Notes: generated by a model not told the origin, from the sequence alone. A stretch of DNA of 64,000 nucleotides from Actinophytocola sp963729115 (GCA_963729115.1 CAVSMR010000011.1:744001-808000), one strand, 5' to 3'; positions 33,598 through 43,707 are shown, counted from the stretch's first letter. A program made the numbers and translations.

Positions 33598-34581
33598 GTG
33601 ACCGAGGTGGTCGCGGTGGCCGAACGCGTCCTGTTGAGACTCTTCGAGTCCCGCAGGCTGCATCGAGACGCGGATTCCTGTACCGAGCAGGCCCTGGCCT
33701 GCTGTGTGCGTGCGCAGCTCCCCCGGGTGCTGCCGCACGTCACGGCAGGCCGGCCGGTGACATGCGTGTTGCCGGCGTTCCCGGCGAAGAGCCCGAGCCC
33801 CCGCAAGGTGCTCGGCGTGCGGCCGGACCTGAGCGAGGAGCAGGGGCTCGGCTACCTGCACCGGCTGTGCACCCGGCTTCGCGAGCTGTACCCGCCCGGC
33901 GTGCGCGTCGTCATCTGCTCGGACGGCCGCGCGTTCAGCGACGTGGTCGGGGTGCCGGACCAGAACGTCGAGCTCTACCGGCACGAGCTGGCCGCGATGA
34001 TCGAGCGCCTGGGCTACGACACGCTGTCGGTGTTCTGCCTCGACGACGCGTTGCCCGGGGAGAGCTTCGACCGCATGCGGGAGTTACTCGTCCGCGACTA
34101 CGCGGCCCCGCTGGGAGAGTTACGCAACCGCCTGCTGTCCACTGAGGACGGCAGGCGGTTGTTCAACGGTATCCACCGCTTTCTCGTCGAGGACCGCGCC
34201 GCGGTCGAGCCGCTGCGCAGCCGTTCGTGGCTGCGCCGGGACTGCAAGGACCGCGCCTACCGGCTCATCCAGCGCTCGGACGCGTGGAGCCGGCTGATCG
34301 AGGACCACTTCCCCGGCACGGTCCGGCTGTCCATCCACCCGCAGTCGCCGCACTCGTCGAAGATCGGCGTGCTGCTGTCCGACCAGCCCGACCAGGCCTG
34401 GCTCACCCCGTGGCACTCGGTCGCCGTGCGCTTCTCGGAGGGCTACCGGTTCATGCACCGGCACGAGGCCGAGTCGGCGGGTGCCACGCTGGTCGAGGTG
34501 GACGGCCGATCGAGCCACTTCGACCTGCGCCACCGCGAGGCGGAGCTCCTTGCGGCCGCGGCGCCGGGAGGGTCACCATGA
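33598..34581 (+). CDS. Isonitrile (isocyanide) synthase, PvcA/IsnA/DIT1 family
   Basis: The 327-aa protein has the family core: PAFPAKSPSPRKVLG at residues about 59-73, YPPGVRVVICSDGRAFSDVVG in the middle, and the C-terminal WHSVAV and RSSHFDL segments. Known members convert the amine of tyrosine, tryptophan or other amino acids to an isonitrile, with a one-carbon unit from ribulose 5-phosphate. GTG 33598 has GGAGG 9 nt upstream. Its stop overlaps the next ATG. There is no PvcB/IsnB-type 2-oxoglutarate oxygenase beside it; a DUF6875-like protein and a P450 take that place, so the product should differ from paerucumarin or rhabduscin. Confidence 0.9.
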   Translation: MTEVVAVAERVLLRLFESRRLHRDADSCTEQALACCVRAQLPRVLPHVTAGRPVTCVLPAFPAKSPSPRKVLGVRPDLSEEQGLGYLHRLCTRLRELYPPGVRVVICSDGRAFSDVVGVPDQNVELYRHELAAMIERLGYDTLSVFCLDDALPGESFDRMRELLVRDYAAPLGELRNRLLSTEDGRRLFNGIHRFLVEDRAAVEPLRSRSWLRRDCKDRAYRLIQRSDAWSRLIEDHFPGTVRLSIHPQSPHSSKIGVLLSDQPDQAWLTPWHSVAVRFSEGYRFMHRHEAESAGATLVEVDGRSSHFDLRHREAELLAAAAPGGSP

Positions 34582-35255
34582 TCGAGACGGGTGCGTCCGT
34601 CATCCTGTCCAACGACGAGGTCAGCGCGCGGGCCGCGGAACTGCCCGCACTCGCCGAGGCGCTGCGGTGGGCGCGGGACTACCTGTCCGCGCCACATCCG
34701 GACCTCGGCCGGGCCGGTGCGGTGTGCCCGTACGTGCGGGCGGCCCTGCGCACCAACACGATCTGGTTCACCGAGGTCCACAGTGAACAGGCGGACGCGG
34801 CGGAGCTGGACGCGCGGCTCACCGAGCTCGCCGGGATCTTCGGCGACCTCGAACCCGTCGCGGCGGACGAGGCGACCGGCAAGGCCCTGCTGGCCACCTT
34901 CCCCGACGTCCGCGCCGGAGACGCGGCGGAGCTGCTCGGCGGCATGCTCCGGCGGGTCAAGCCGGCATTCGTCGACGCGGGCCTGATGCTCGGCCCGGTC
35001 TTCGCCGGCAACGAGGTGCCCGGCGCGCACAACCCGGACTTCCGGCCCATGCGCGGCCCGGTGCCGCTCGTCGCGATCCGCGTGCTGGTGGAGACCGACC
35101 TGCCGTTCCTGGACCGGCCGCTGGATCCGCCGCACCTGCGGGCCCGGTACCTGCGTACCTATTTGGACCGTCTCGGCGGACAGATCTCCGCCTCCCGCAA
35201 GCAGAAGGCGCAGCGGGCGCTGGCGGCCGCGACCTCGGAGGTGGAGCAGCGATGA
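34578..35255 (+). CDS. DUF6875-like protein of unknown function
   Basis: The 225-aa protein reads as a member of an uncharacterised family (probably DUF6875): WARDYLSAPHPDLGRAGAVC near the N-terminus, then PVFAGNEVPGAHNPDFRP and VPLVAIRVLVETDLPFL. I see no cofactor or catalytic signature I can name. It overlaps both neighbours by 4 bp (ATGA), placing it between the isonitrile synthase and the P450. That tight coupling suggests a direct step or partner role in isonitrile maturation. Confidence 0.6.
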   Translation: MIETGASVILSNDEVSARAAELPALAEALRWARDYLSAPHPDLGRAGAVCPYVRAALRTNTIWFTEVHSEQADAAELDARLTELAGIFGDLEPVAADEATGKALLATFPDVRAGDAAELLGGMLRRVKPAFVDAGLMLGPVFAGNEVPGAHNPDFRPMRGPVPLVAIRVLVETDLPFLDRPLDPPHLRARYLRTYLDRLGGQISASRKQKAQRALAAATSEVEQR

Positions 35256-36472
35256 CTGGGCCGACCCTGCGGGAGGTGTTCACCGACGCGCTCGGGTTCG
35301 ACCCGTCGCTGCCGGACTTCCGCCGCAATCCGTACGCCCACTACGCCCGGCTGCGCGCGCAGTCCCCCGTACACCGGGGAGCCGCCGGATTCTGGGTGGT
35401 GAGCGCCTACGACTGGTGCGTGGAGATCCTCAAGGACCCTCGCTTCGGCCACCCCGGCCGTGCACAGGTGCACACGCCGGACGCGCTGCTCGGCGGCTCG
35501 GTGGACCAGGACAACTTCATGTTGTTCATGAACCCGCCGCAGCACACCCGGGTGCGCGCGAGCGTGCGCGAGGTCTTCGCGCCCGGGTTCGTCACCCGGC
35601 TGCGGCCCTACGTGGAGCGGCAGATCGCGCAGCTGCTCGATGCCGGGCTCGCGGCCGACGAGTTCGACGTCATCGGCTCCTACGCCCACCCGCTGTCGCT
35701 GTCCACGGTGTGCGAGTTGCTCGGCGTGCCCGACGAGGCGCGCCCGAAGGTGATGGCCGCCGCGCAGGACTTCCTCGCCGGCATCGACCCGACGTTCGCG
35801 CTCACCGACGAGCGCGGTGCCCGGCGGGACGCGGCGCTGGCCGAGCTGGACGCGTACTTCGGCGAACTGCTGGAGCGCAAGTACGCCGAGCCGGCCGGGG
35901 ACCTGATGAGCGCGCTCGCGGCGGGCACCGAGGGCCGGATCGACGCCCGCGAGCTGCGCGGCACCTGCATCCTGCTGTTCATCGCCGGCCACGGCACGAC
36001 CACGAACCTCATCGGCAACGGGACGCTGACGCTGCTGCGCCATCCCGAGGACCGGGCCCGTTTCCTGCGCGACCAGGCCGTCGCGGTGTCCGGAGTGGAG
36101 GAACTGCTGCGGTTCGACGCACCCTCGCAGCTGACCGTGCGCACCGCGCTGGAGGACGTCGAGCTCGGCCCGTACTCGATCGGCAAGCACGAGCAGGTAC
36201 TCGTGCTGCGCGGCGCCGCCAACCACGACCCCGCGCGGTTCGAGGACCCGGACGTGCTGCACCTGTCGCGTCCGGACAACAAGCACCTGGCGTTCGGCTC
36301 GGGCATCCACCGCTGCCTGGGCGCACCGCTGGCCCGGCTGGAGGGTGGCCTCGCGCTGCGCGAGCTGTTCACCCGTGCGCCGGGACTCGCGCTCGCCACC
36401 GAGGAGCTGACCTACCGCGACAGCCTGCTCATCCGCGGGCTGAACGCGCTGCCCGTGCGCGCCGCGGCCTGA
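35252..36472 (+). CDS. Cytochrome P450 of the isonitrile operon
   Basis: A complete 406-aa bacterial P450 with ExxR as EELLR and heme ligand Cys355 in FGSGIHRCLG. The I-helix motif is AGHGTT: Gly248 replaces the acid that normally helps protonate the iron-bound oxygen, a change found in P450s with unusual chemistry. It starts with an ATGA overlap and ends the operon; a hairpin terminator follows 36 bp after the stop. It likely oxidises the isonitrile amino acid or its decarboxylated form. Electron partners are not encoded nearby. Confidence 0.9.
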   Translation: MTGPTLREVFTDALGFDPSLPDFRRNPYAHYARLRAQSPVHRGAAGFWVVSAYDWCVEILKDPRFGHPGRAQVHTPDALLGGSVDQDNFMLFMNPPQHTRVRASVREVFAPGFVTRLRPYVERQIAQLLDAGLAADEFDVIGSYAHPLSLSTVCELLGVPDEARPKVMAAAQDFLAGIDPTFALTDERGARRDAALAELDAYFGELLERKYAEPAGDLMSALAAGTEGRIDARELRGTCILLFIAGHGTTTNLIGNGTLTLLRHPEDRARFLRDQAVAVSGVEELLRFDAPSQLTVRTALEDVELGPYSIGKHEQVLVLRGAANHDPARFEDPDVLHLSRPDNKHLAFGSGIHRCLGAPLARLEGGLALRELFTRAPGLALATEELTYRDSLLIRGLNALPVRAAA

Positions 36473-36507
36473 GATCCCGCACCGCAAGGGATTCCTGACG
36501 AACGCAA

Positions 36508-36537
36508 CCGGCCCGCCCCCTTCCGGGGACGGGCCGG
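36508..36537. terminator. Strong hairpin terminator between convergent genes
   Basis: CCGGCCCGCCCCC pairs with GGGGACGGGCCGG around a TTCC loop, 12 of 13 positions matched. It sits between the end of the isonitrile operon and the convergent LCAT-like gene. There is no U-run, as is common in actinomycetes. Confidence 0.75.
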
Positions 36538-36552
36538 CTTCAGGAGAGTTGC

Positions 36553-37839
36553 TCAGTGACGACGGCAGTTCGTCGGCTGGGTCTGGAGCGTCGTGACGAT
36601 CCGGTTCAGGACGTTGGTGTCCGAGGCCAGCGAGAAGTGGTCCACGCCGGGGTTGTCGGTCAGCGAGAAGTGGAAGCACTGCATGGCCGACCAGGCACCG
36701 ACCGCGTTGTTGGTGATGTCCTCCTGGTTGGCGTCACCGTCGCGGGTCAGGAACCGGTCCTCGGGGATCACCTGTCCCACGGTGAGGTTGTCGAGGTTCG
36801 CACCCACCGCGGTCGGCAGGCCCGAACCCTTCTCCGCGTGCACGTCGACGTTCGGGAAGTGCGCGGGGTCGGTGAACTTCACGAAGCCGACGTAGGCCGA
36901 CGCGATCTCCGCCGCCTGCGGCAGGTTCGCGTCGGCGAACAGCTGCTGCTTGGTGTTCGGGGTGTAGGACTTGCCGGTGGCCAGGTCCTTGACGATGACC
37001 TCCTGGTCACCGAACACCGCCGGGTCCGACGAGCTCATGTACGACGAGGGCAGCGAGAGGAACATCTTCGCGCTGCTCTCCGCGTTCTCGACCGTGGTCG
37101 GGTGCGTGAAGTCAGTGGTGTTCAGGCCGGTGAAGAAGACCGAGTACACGATGCCCTGTCCCGGGAAGTTGCCGGCGAGCGGCGTGAAGCCGTGGATGTA
37201 CTTCTTCTTCCAGCCGCTGTCCATGTGGGTGAGCAGGTACTGCGCGTAGAGCGGGCCGTTCGAGTGCGCGACGAGCTCGACCGGCTGGTTGCCGTTGGCC
37301 GCGTAGGTCTGCTCGATGAGCTGCTTGGTCTTGCCGACGAAGTTGCGCATGTCCGGCGTCAGCCGCGAGTCGTAGCCGGCGACCCTGATGTCCTTGTCCC
37401 TGGTGTACCCCGCGGACTCCAGCTTCTGGTACAGGGTCTCGTAGAACGGCGCGCTCGAGGTCTTGCCGTAGTCGATGATGCTGACGTTCACGCCCTGCTG
37501 CTCGGAGAAGCGGCTCGCCATCGGGCCCGAGCCGCTGTAGCGCATGGTCAGCAGCTTGTCCTGGCACACCTGGCTGTACGAGCTCGGCGTGTCGTTGGTG
37601 AACCAGTCCTGGAAGCTACCGGACGCGGCGCACTCCGGTGCCGCGGTCTGGTTGTTCACCTGCACCTGCAGCTTGGTGAAGTGGAAGGCAGGGAAGAGCA
37701 CAACCGGCGCGCGGGAGGTCCCCGTCGCCTGGGCGAAGACGGTCAGCCCGGCCGCGACCACCACGGCGACGAGCGCGACCCCCGTCAACACCTTTCCCTT
37801 CAGGCCAAGTCCACGGCGTCCTACCACTGAGATCTCCAT
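36553..37839 (-). CDS. Secreted LCAT-like lipase/acyltransferase
   Basis: The 428-aa protein begins with a basic n-region and one hydrophobic stretch (residues about 17-36), an export signal or anchor. The rest fits the lecithin:cholesterol acyltransferase/phospholipase fold: nucleophile in LVAHSNGPLYAQYL, an acid in LTRDGDANQED and the catalytic His in GVDHFSLAS. Several Cys suggest disulfides. It may hydrolyse or transfer acyl chains of phospholipids outside the cell. ATG 37839 starts the export signal; upstream sequence in the same frame is low in similarity to any protein. Confidence 0.75.
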   Translation of the reverse strand: MEISVVGRRGLGLKGKVLTGVALVAVVVAAGLTVFAQATGTSRAPVVLFPAFHFTKLQVQVNNQTAAPECAASGSFQDWFTNDTPSSYSQVCQDKLLTMRYSGSGPMASRFSEQQGVNVSIIDYGKTSSAPFYETLYQKLESAGYTRDKDIRVAGYDSRLTPDMRNFVGKTKQLIEQTYAANGNQPVELVAHSNGPLYAQYLLTHMDSGWKKKYIHGFTPLAGNFPGQGIVYSVFFTGLNTTDFTHPTTVENAESSAKMFLSLPSSYMSSSDPAVFGDQEVIVKDLATGKSYTPNTKQQLFADANLPQAAEIASAYVGFVKFTDPAHFPNVDVHAEKGSGLPTAVGANLDNLTVGQVIPEDRFLTRDGDANQEDITNNAVGAWSAMQCFHFSLTDNPGVDHFSLASDTNVLNRIVTTLQTQPTNCRRH

Positions 37840-38575
37840 TCGTGAGCAATAGACCGGGTGCCCGAAAAGGACGGAGGGAGCGCATCGATCAGTGGGACGG
37901 CCACCGGACCGGTGCACACCGCCGGATCCACTGCCACGAACGGCGATTTCCTCGCCGGTCGCGCTTACGGAAAACGGACAAATCCCCGACTTCTTCAGGC
38001 AAAGATAGTTCATTCGGCGTATTCGACTCGACCGCGCGGTGTCCTGAGCGCTGCTCCGTTTCGCTGCGCGACCGGGTTCGCCAGCTGGCTCCGCTATCCG
38101 CTCAGCCGCAGGGTTTCCGCCCGCCAGCCGTGACCGGTGTCCACCCCGCCGGTCACTCTGGACTTCTCCGAACTTTGCAAGCCGCGACACCGCGTGTCGC
38201 CGGTACGCCGAGGGCAACCATACTAGTAGCGGATCGATTCGCAAAGAACCACCGAAACGCGTGTACGAATGCGGGTCGGATATCCATGGAGAATCACCGT
38301 CTACTCGTGACAATACGTAGCGGTAGTTCGAAGAAAGACCGAGATACACATAGCCGGCCGCCGACCTTCGTGACTCTCGGGATTCGCCCGGGGCCGAATT
38401 CCCGGCGCGGGGCGCCGGGCCTGTCGGACCGCGGCGCGCTGGTCGTGGGTGACAACGGCCGAGCACCCGTACGGCAAACGGCGCAGCTCCCGCGCGGCCG
38501 GACGCGCCCGCGCGGGGGAGGCCGCGCCGCGCGCGCCCGGGCGCGCGAGGCCACCGATGGCGCTAACGTGCGTTC
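37840..38575. other. Long intergenic region, no gene seen
   Basis: These 736 bases between divergent genes hold no convincing coding frame. A relatively AT-rich pocket at about 38220-38370 is the likely promoter area for both directions. Near the right end, 38530-38547 is an 18-bp perfect palindrome (see separate entry). I found no tRNA-like or riboswitch-like fold by eye. Confidence 0.5.
38530..38547. repeat. 18-bp perfect palindrome upstream of corA
   Basis: CGCGCGCCCGGGCGCGCG is a perfect palindrome 28 bp before the CorA start codon, so it would fold into a hairpin in the leader just ahead of the ribosome site. It could terminate upstream transcription or hinder initiation. In such GC-rich DNA a chance origin is possible. 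Confidence 0.4.
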
Positions 38576-39547
38576 ATGGCCCGCACGCGGCGGTACCGGA
38601 ACGGTGTGCTCGAGGCGGAGGACTTCCCGGTCACCGACCTGTCCGAGCACCTGAACGATCCAGGGGTGGTCCTCTGGGCGGACCTGTGCTCCCCCACCGA
38701 GGACGACCTCACCGTGCTCGGCGCCGAGCTGGGGCTGCACCGGCTCGCGGTGGAGGACGCCGTCGACGCGAACCAGCGGCCCAAGCTCGACCACTACGAG
38801 GGCCACTACTTCCTCACCGCGCACGGGGTGCGGTTCGATCCGCTGCGGGCCGAGCTGACCTCGTCCGAGGTGGCGGCGTTCATCACCGACCGCGTGCTGG
38901 TGACCGTCCGCCAGGACGAGCGCTTCGACATCGAGACCGTGACGTCGCGGTGGGACGCGCTCCCGGAGCTGGCCAAGGGCGGCGTCGGCTTCCTGCTCCA
39001 CGGCCTGCTCGACGACGTCGTCGACGGCTACCTCGACGCGGCGCAGTCACTCGACGAGCAGGTCGACGGGCTCGAGGAGCTGGTCTTCGCCGACAACGTC
39101 GACCACACCGACCTGCAACGCCGGTCGCTGTCGCTGCGCCGCAGCCTCGCCCGGCTGCGGAAGGTCGCGCTGCCGATGCGCGAGATCGTGAACACGCTGA
39201 TGCGCCGGGACCTGCACCTCGTCGACGGCACGATGATCCCGTACTACCAGGACGTCTACGACCACGTCCTGCGGGTGGGCGAGTGGACGGAGTCGATGCG
39301 CGACCTCATCGCCACCATCCGCGAGACGCAGCTCAACATCCAGGGCAACCGGCTCAACGCGATCATGAAGAAGGTGACCGGCTGGGCCGCGGTGATCGCC
39401 GTGCCCACCGCGATCACCGGCTACTTCGGACAGAACATCCCGTTCCCCGGCTCCCAGAACGTGACCGGCTTCTGGGCGTCCACCGTGGCCATCCTGGTGA
39501 TGTCGCTCGGCCTGTACCTGTTGTTCAAACGACGCGACTGGCTCTGA
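38576..39547 (+). CDS. CorA-family magnesium/divalent cation transporter
   Basis: The 323-aa protein has the large acidic and helical cytoplasmic domain of CorA and two C-terminal membrane helices. The signature loop after helix 1 is YFGQN, with Gln in place of the usual Met of GMN, a substitution that may occur in some actinobacterial CorA proteins. It should import Mg2+ (or Co2+/Ni2+) as a pentamer. It is a single gene with a palindrome just upstream. Confidence 0.85.
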   Translation: MARTRRYRNGVLEAEDFPVTDLSEHLNDPGVVLWADLCSPTEDDLTVLGAELGLHRLAVEDAVDANQRPKLDHYEGHYFLTAHGVRFDPLRAELTSSEVAAFITDRVLVTVRQDERFDIETVTSRWDALPELAKGGVGFLLHGLLDDVVDGYLDAAQSLDEQVDGLEELVFADNVDHTDLQRRSLSLRRSLARLRKVALPMREIVNTLMRRDLHLVDGTMIPYYQDVYDHVLRVGEWTESMRDLIATIRETQLNIQGNRLNAIMKKVTGWAAVIAVPTAITGYFGQNIPFPGSQNVTGFWASTVAILVMSLGLYLLFKRRDWL

Positions 39548-39916
39548 CGCGTCGCGGTGGCGGGACAATTCCTCGAGCCGGCCGGACCATATTCCGCGAC
39601 CGCCTACGAGCTCACGAAGGAATGTCCGAACGGGTCAGGCACAGAAGTGGTCGCGGCGGTCGATCTCGTCGTGGCCGTTGCCCGTCAGCTACCCGCGGGT
39701 GCGTCCCCGCCGGCCTGCCGATCCGCCACCCCGCGCGGAAGACCGCCTGCAGCCGCTCGTGATGCGCGGCGGCCCAGCCAGCTCGTCGAGCCCTTTCCCA
39801 CATTTACCAAATTACCGCGAACCATCGATCAATTCCGGATATTGATCATCTCCAAGATCGCCATTTACCGACTTGTGATGGGTGCCCTCCCCTCCGGAAA
39901 TGGGCAGAATTGGTTA
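39548..39916. other. Intergenic region before the dehydrogenase-glycosyltransferase pair
   Basis: No clear gene. The right half (about 39790-39915) is AT-rich compared with the surroundings and probably holds the promoter of the next operon. The frame of the next gene stays open through this stretch, but the residues encoded there have no protein-like pattern. Confidence 0.4.
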
Positions 39917-40972
39917 ATGATTGTTGGCGAGTTACCCGAAGAGTCAACCATTCCGCAGCTACCTGCCGTCCCACCGGACCTCGTGGTCTGGGGGCTCGGC
40001 AGGTTGGGCACCCGCGTGCTCGACCAGGTCGCCGCCCGCCACCCGGATCGCACCTTCGCCGCCGTGACCGCGGAACCCGGCCGCGCCACGGCGCTCGGGC
40101 CCAACGTCGTGCCGGCGACACTCGGCGACCTCGCCGGCGACCGCGCCCCGCTGCTGGTGTGCGTCGCGGACGACGAGGTGGCCGCGCTGCGCTCGTGCAC
40201 GCGCATCGAGGAGGCCCGCGCCGCGGTCGCCGCCCGCAACTTCCGGCTCCTCGAAGCCCACCTCGACGCGGCGATCTGGCGCGACCGCCCGGTGCTCGTG
40301 GTGACCAACCCCGTGGAGCTGCTCTGCGCCGCCGTCGCCGCCGCGGCGGGCCACCAGCGCGTGTACGGCGCGGGCATGCAGGTCGACGCCCAGCGCTGCC
40401 TCGACGTGCTCGCCGTCGGCTGGGAGCTCGAGCTGCCCGCGGGCCTGCTGCCGGTCACCGGCATGCACGCGATCGAGCCGATCCCGGTGCTCTCGGCCGT
40501 CCCGGGCCTCGCCGGCAAGATCCGCACCGAGCCGTGGCCGCTCGTCACGACCCGGCTGCTGGCCGCCGCCGCGTCCGGGCGGCTCGCCTGGGTGCGCCAG
40601 CCGGAGCGGATGGCCGCGGTGTTCGCGCGCCACGACGCGATACCGCCCGCGGACGCCTACGCGCGGGTGAGCCTGGCCGTCGCCGCGCTGATGTCGGCCG
40701 AGTTCGACGGGGAGCGGCCGCCGGTCGACCGCGCGATCGGCCACGTCGCCGCGCTCGTGGACGCCTGGTTCGCGGGCGGGCGCGTGGCCGTGTCCGGGCC
40801 GTGCGCGCCGGCCGGCGACGAGCCGGTGTTCCTCGGTGGCGTGCTGGACCTGCCGGACGGCGTGTTCCGCCTGCCCGGGCTCGCCCCGGCCGAGGCCGAC
40901 CTCGTGGCCGGCCAGCTCGGTCGGCTGCGCGCGCTGACCGGGACGGTCCGGGCGGCGGTGAGCACGCCGTGA
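39917..40972 (+). CDS. Lactate/malate dehydrogenase-like protein
   Basis: The 351-aa product has a Rossmann start (VVWGLGRLGTRVLDQV), then VLVVTNPVELLCAA and GAGMQVDAQRCLD, which match the NAD-binding and substrate-side segments of LDH/MDH enzymes. The standard Arg and His of the active site are not obvious, so it may have another substrate or be a regulator. The start is uncertain: ATG 39917 is used, 39878 is possible, and neither has a good ribosome site. Its stop overlaps the GTG of the glycosyltransferase gene, so the two act together. Confidence 0.55.
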   Translation: MIVGELPEESTIPQLPAVPPDLVVWGLGRLGTRVLDQVAARHPDRTFAAVTAEPGRATALGPNVVPATLGDLAGDRAPLLVCVADDEVAALRSCTRIEEARAAVAARNFRLLEAHLDAAIWRDRPVLVVTNPVELLCAAVAAAAGHQRVYGAGMQVDAQRCLDVLAVGWELELPAGLLPVTGMHAIEPIPVLSAVPGLAGKIRTEPWPLVTTRLLAAAASGRLAWVRQPERMAAVFARHDAIPPADAYARVSLAVAALMSAEFDGERPPVDRAIGHVAALVDAWFAGGRVAVSGPCAPAGDEPVFLGGVLDLPDGVFRLPGLAPAEADLVAGQLGRLRALTGTVRAAVSTP

Positions 40973-42195
40973 CCGCGTCCCGCCGGGTGCTCGTCATCTC
41001 GCTGCAAGTCGGCGCGGGCGGCTCGAAGGGCCACCTCAACCCGCTGGTCGGCGTCGTGCAGCACCTCATGAGCCGGGGTCATCACGTCAGCTGGCTCCCG
41101 CTGCCCGCGGCCATCGGCGACGCCGACCGCGCGCAGCTGAACGATGTCGGCGTGGAGCTGGTCGAGCCGCCCCCGCTGCCGGCCGGCGTCATCGCGCCAC
41201 CCGAGGAGCTCGGCGCGCTCGCCATGGATCCCGCCCGCGCGTGGGAGGTCTACCGCTCGTTCCTGCTCGCCCCCGTGCCACACCTGCTCGACGACGTCTG
41301 CGCGCTGCTGGCCCGGCTGCGGCCCGACGTCGCGCTCATCGACACCATGTCCTACACCGGGATCATCGCCTGCGAGCGCGCCGGCGTGCCGTGGGTCGGC
41401 GTGTGCGCGGGGCTGAAGCTGGTGCACCCGCCGGGTTTCAGCGCGGCGTACCTCGGCGACATGTCGGCGATCGTCGCCCCGCGTGCCGAGCTCTTCGCCC
41501 GCCACGGGCTGGCCCCGGACTTCCGGCTCTTCGAGTGCCCGTCCCCGACCGCGAACGTCGTATTCGGCACCCGCGAGCTCGTCGGCGAGGTGCGCCCGCC
41601 CGCCCGCACCTCTCTCGTCGGCCCCACGATCGCACCGCACCGGCGGGGCGACGAGACCGCGTTCGCGTTCGACCGGATCGCCGGCGACCGGCCGCTGGTC
41701 TACGCCGCGTTCGGCAGTGTCCACACGCGACGGAACCTCGACGACGTGACCGGCCCGCTGGTCGAGGCGACCGGGAAGCTGGGCGCGACGCTCGTGATCA
41801 GCTCGGTCGAGCTAGCCGAGCGGGGCGCGCCGCTGGCCGACCACGTGCTCGTCGCGAACTACGTGCCACAGCTGGAGATCCTCGCCCGGGCGGACGCGTT
41901 CGTCACCCACGGCGGTGCGAACTCGGTCATGGAGGGCATGTACAGCGGCGTGCCGCTGCTCGTCGTCCCGCTCACCAGCGACCAGCCCCTGCAGGCGGAG
42001 CTAGTGACGCGGGCGAACGGCGGCGTGGCCCTGGCGCGCGAGGACGTGACCACCGGGTCGGCCCTGACCGCGCTCGGCCGCCTGCTCGAGCCCGACGGGC
42101 CGATCCGGCGTGCGGTCGCGGGGATCCAGCAGGCCTACCGCGCGAACGACGGCGCGCGGGCGGCGGCCGGCATCGTCGAGCAAGCCATGGACTGA
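40969..42195 (+). CDS. GT1-family (MGT/UGT-like) glycosyltransferase
   Basis: The 408-aa protein has the GT-B layout of natural-product and macrolide glycosyltransferases: GHLNPLVGVVQHLMSRGH at the N-terminus and the nucleotide-sugar box THGGANSVMEGMYSGVPLL near residue 315. It should move a sugar from an NDP-sugar to a hydrophobic acceptor, for self-resistance or product decoration. GTG 40969 overlaps the upstream stop (GTGA). No sugar-biosynthesis genes are close, so it may use a common sugar. Confidence 0.85.
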   Translation: MTASRRVLVISLQVGAGGSKGHLNPLVGVVQHLMSRGHHVSWLPLPAAIGDADRAQLNDVGVELVEPPPLPAGVIAPPEELGALAMDPARAWEVYRSFLLAPVPHLLDDVCALLARLRPDVALIDTMSYTGIIACERAGVPWVGVCAGLKLVHPPGFSAAYLGDMSAIVAPRAELFARHGLAPDFRLFECPSPTANVVFGTRELVGEVRPPARTSLVGPTIAPHRRGDETAFAFDRIAGDRPLVYAAFGSVHTRRNLDDVTGPLVEATGKLGATLVISSVELAERGAPLADHVLVANYVPQLEILARADAFVTHGGANSVMEGMYSGVPLLVVPLTSDQPLQAELVTRANGGVALAREDVTTGSALTALGRLLEPDGPIRRAVAGIQQAYRANDGARAAAGIVEQAMD

Positions 42196-42309
42196 CGCGT
42201 TCGCGCCACCGCCGGGCCGGCTGCTTCCCGGCCGGTCCGGCGGTTCCCCGAACACGGCGGCGGTCCGGCAGGCAGGATGTCCCCCTGTCCCCTGTCGCGC
42301 GGAGGTTCG

Positions 42310-42843
42310 ATGACCGACCGACCACGTCACCGCGGGCCGGCGGTGCCGGTCCTGCTGCTGGTGACCCTCGTGCTCACGCTCGTGGCCTGCAGCAAGCCCG
42401 TGACCGGGACTCCGGCCGCCGCGCCCGGCGCCGAGCAGCGGGAGACGAGCACCGCCGAGACGGCTACCGAGCCCTCGGCCGGCACCTCGTCGAGCGGCGA
42501 GCTCGACCCGCTGGTCGGTACCTGGACCGGCGAGTACACCTGCCTGCAGGGCGAGACCGGGCTGCGCATGACCATCGAGCAGGCCGACGACACGTCCGTG
42601 CAGGTGCTGTTCGAGTTCTTCCCGCTGCCGGAGAACCCCGGCGCGAAGCAGGGCAGCTACCAGCTCGTCGGCGCGTACAGCGACGACCGCCTGCTGTTCA
42701 AGCAGCAGAAGTGGATCGACAAGCCGTCGAACTACCTGATGGTCGACTTCGAGGTGACGAGCCCGATCGAGCCGGACATGGACGTGCTGAGCGGCAACGT
42801 GGAATCCGAGGGCTGCAAGGGTTTCTCCGCCCGCCGGGGGTGA
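42310..42843 (+). CDS. Small secreted lipoprotein
   Basis: The 177-aa protein has a signal peptide with lipobox LVAC (Cys about residue 27), a Ser/Thr/Ala-rich spacer and a C-terminal beta-rich domain (LVGTWTGEYTC, a lipocalin-like opening) with a Cys pair. ATG 42310 has GGAGG upstream. It should be anchored to the outer face of the membrane. I do not know its function. Its stop is next to that of the siderophore-interacting protein gene on the other strand. Confidence 0.75.
   Translation: MTDRPRHRGPAVPVLLLVTLVLTLVACSKPVTGTPAAAPGAEQRETSTAETATEPSAGTSSSGELDPLVGTWTGEYTCLQGETGLRMTIEQADDTSVQVLFEFFPLPENPGAKQGSYQLVGAYSDDRLLFKQQKWIDKPSNYLMVDFEVTSPIEPDMDVLSGNVESEGCKGFSARRG

Positions 42844-43699
<856 letters not shown>

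Positions 43700-43707
<8 letters not shown>

Noticed and set aside
36553..38466. A longer start for the LCAT-like gene, up to 38466
   Set aside because: The extra 200 residues have no protein-like pattern, and ATG 37839 starts exactly at an export signal.
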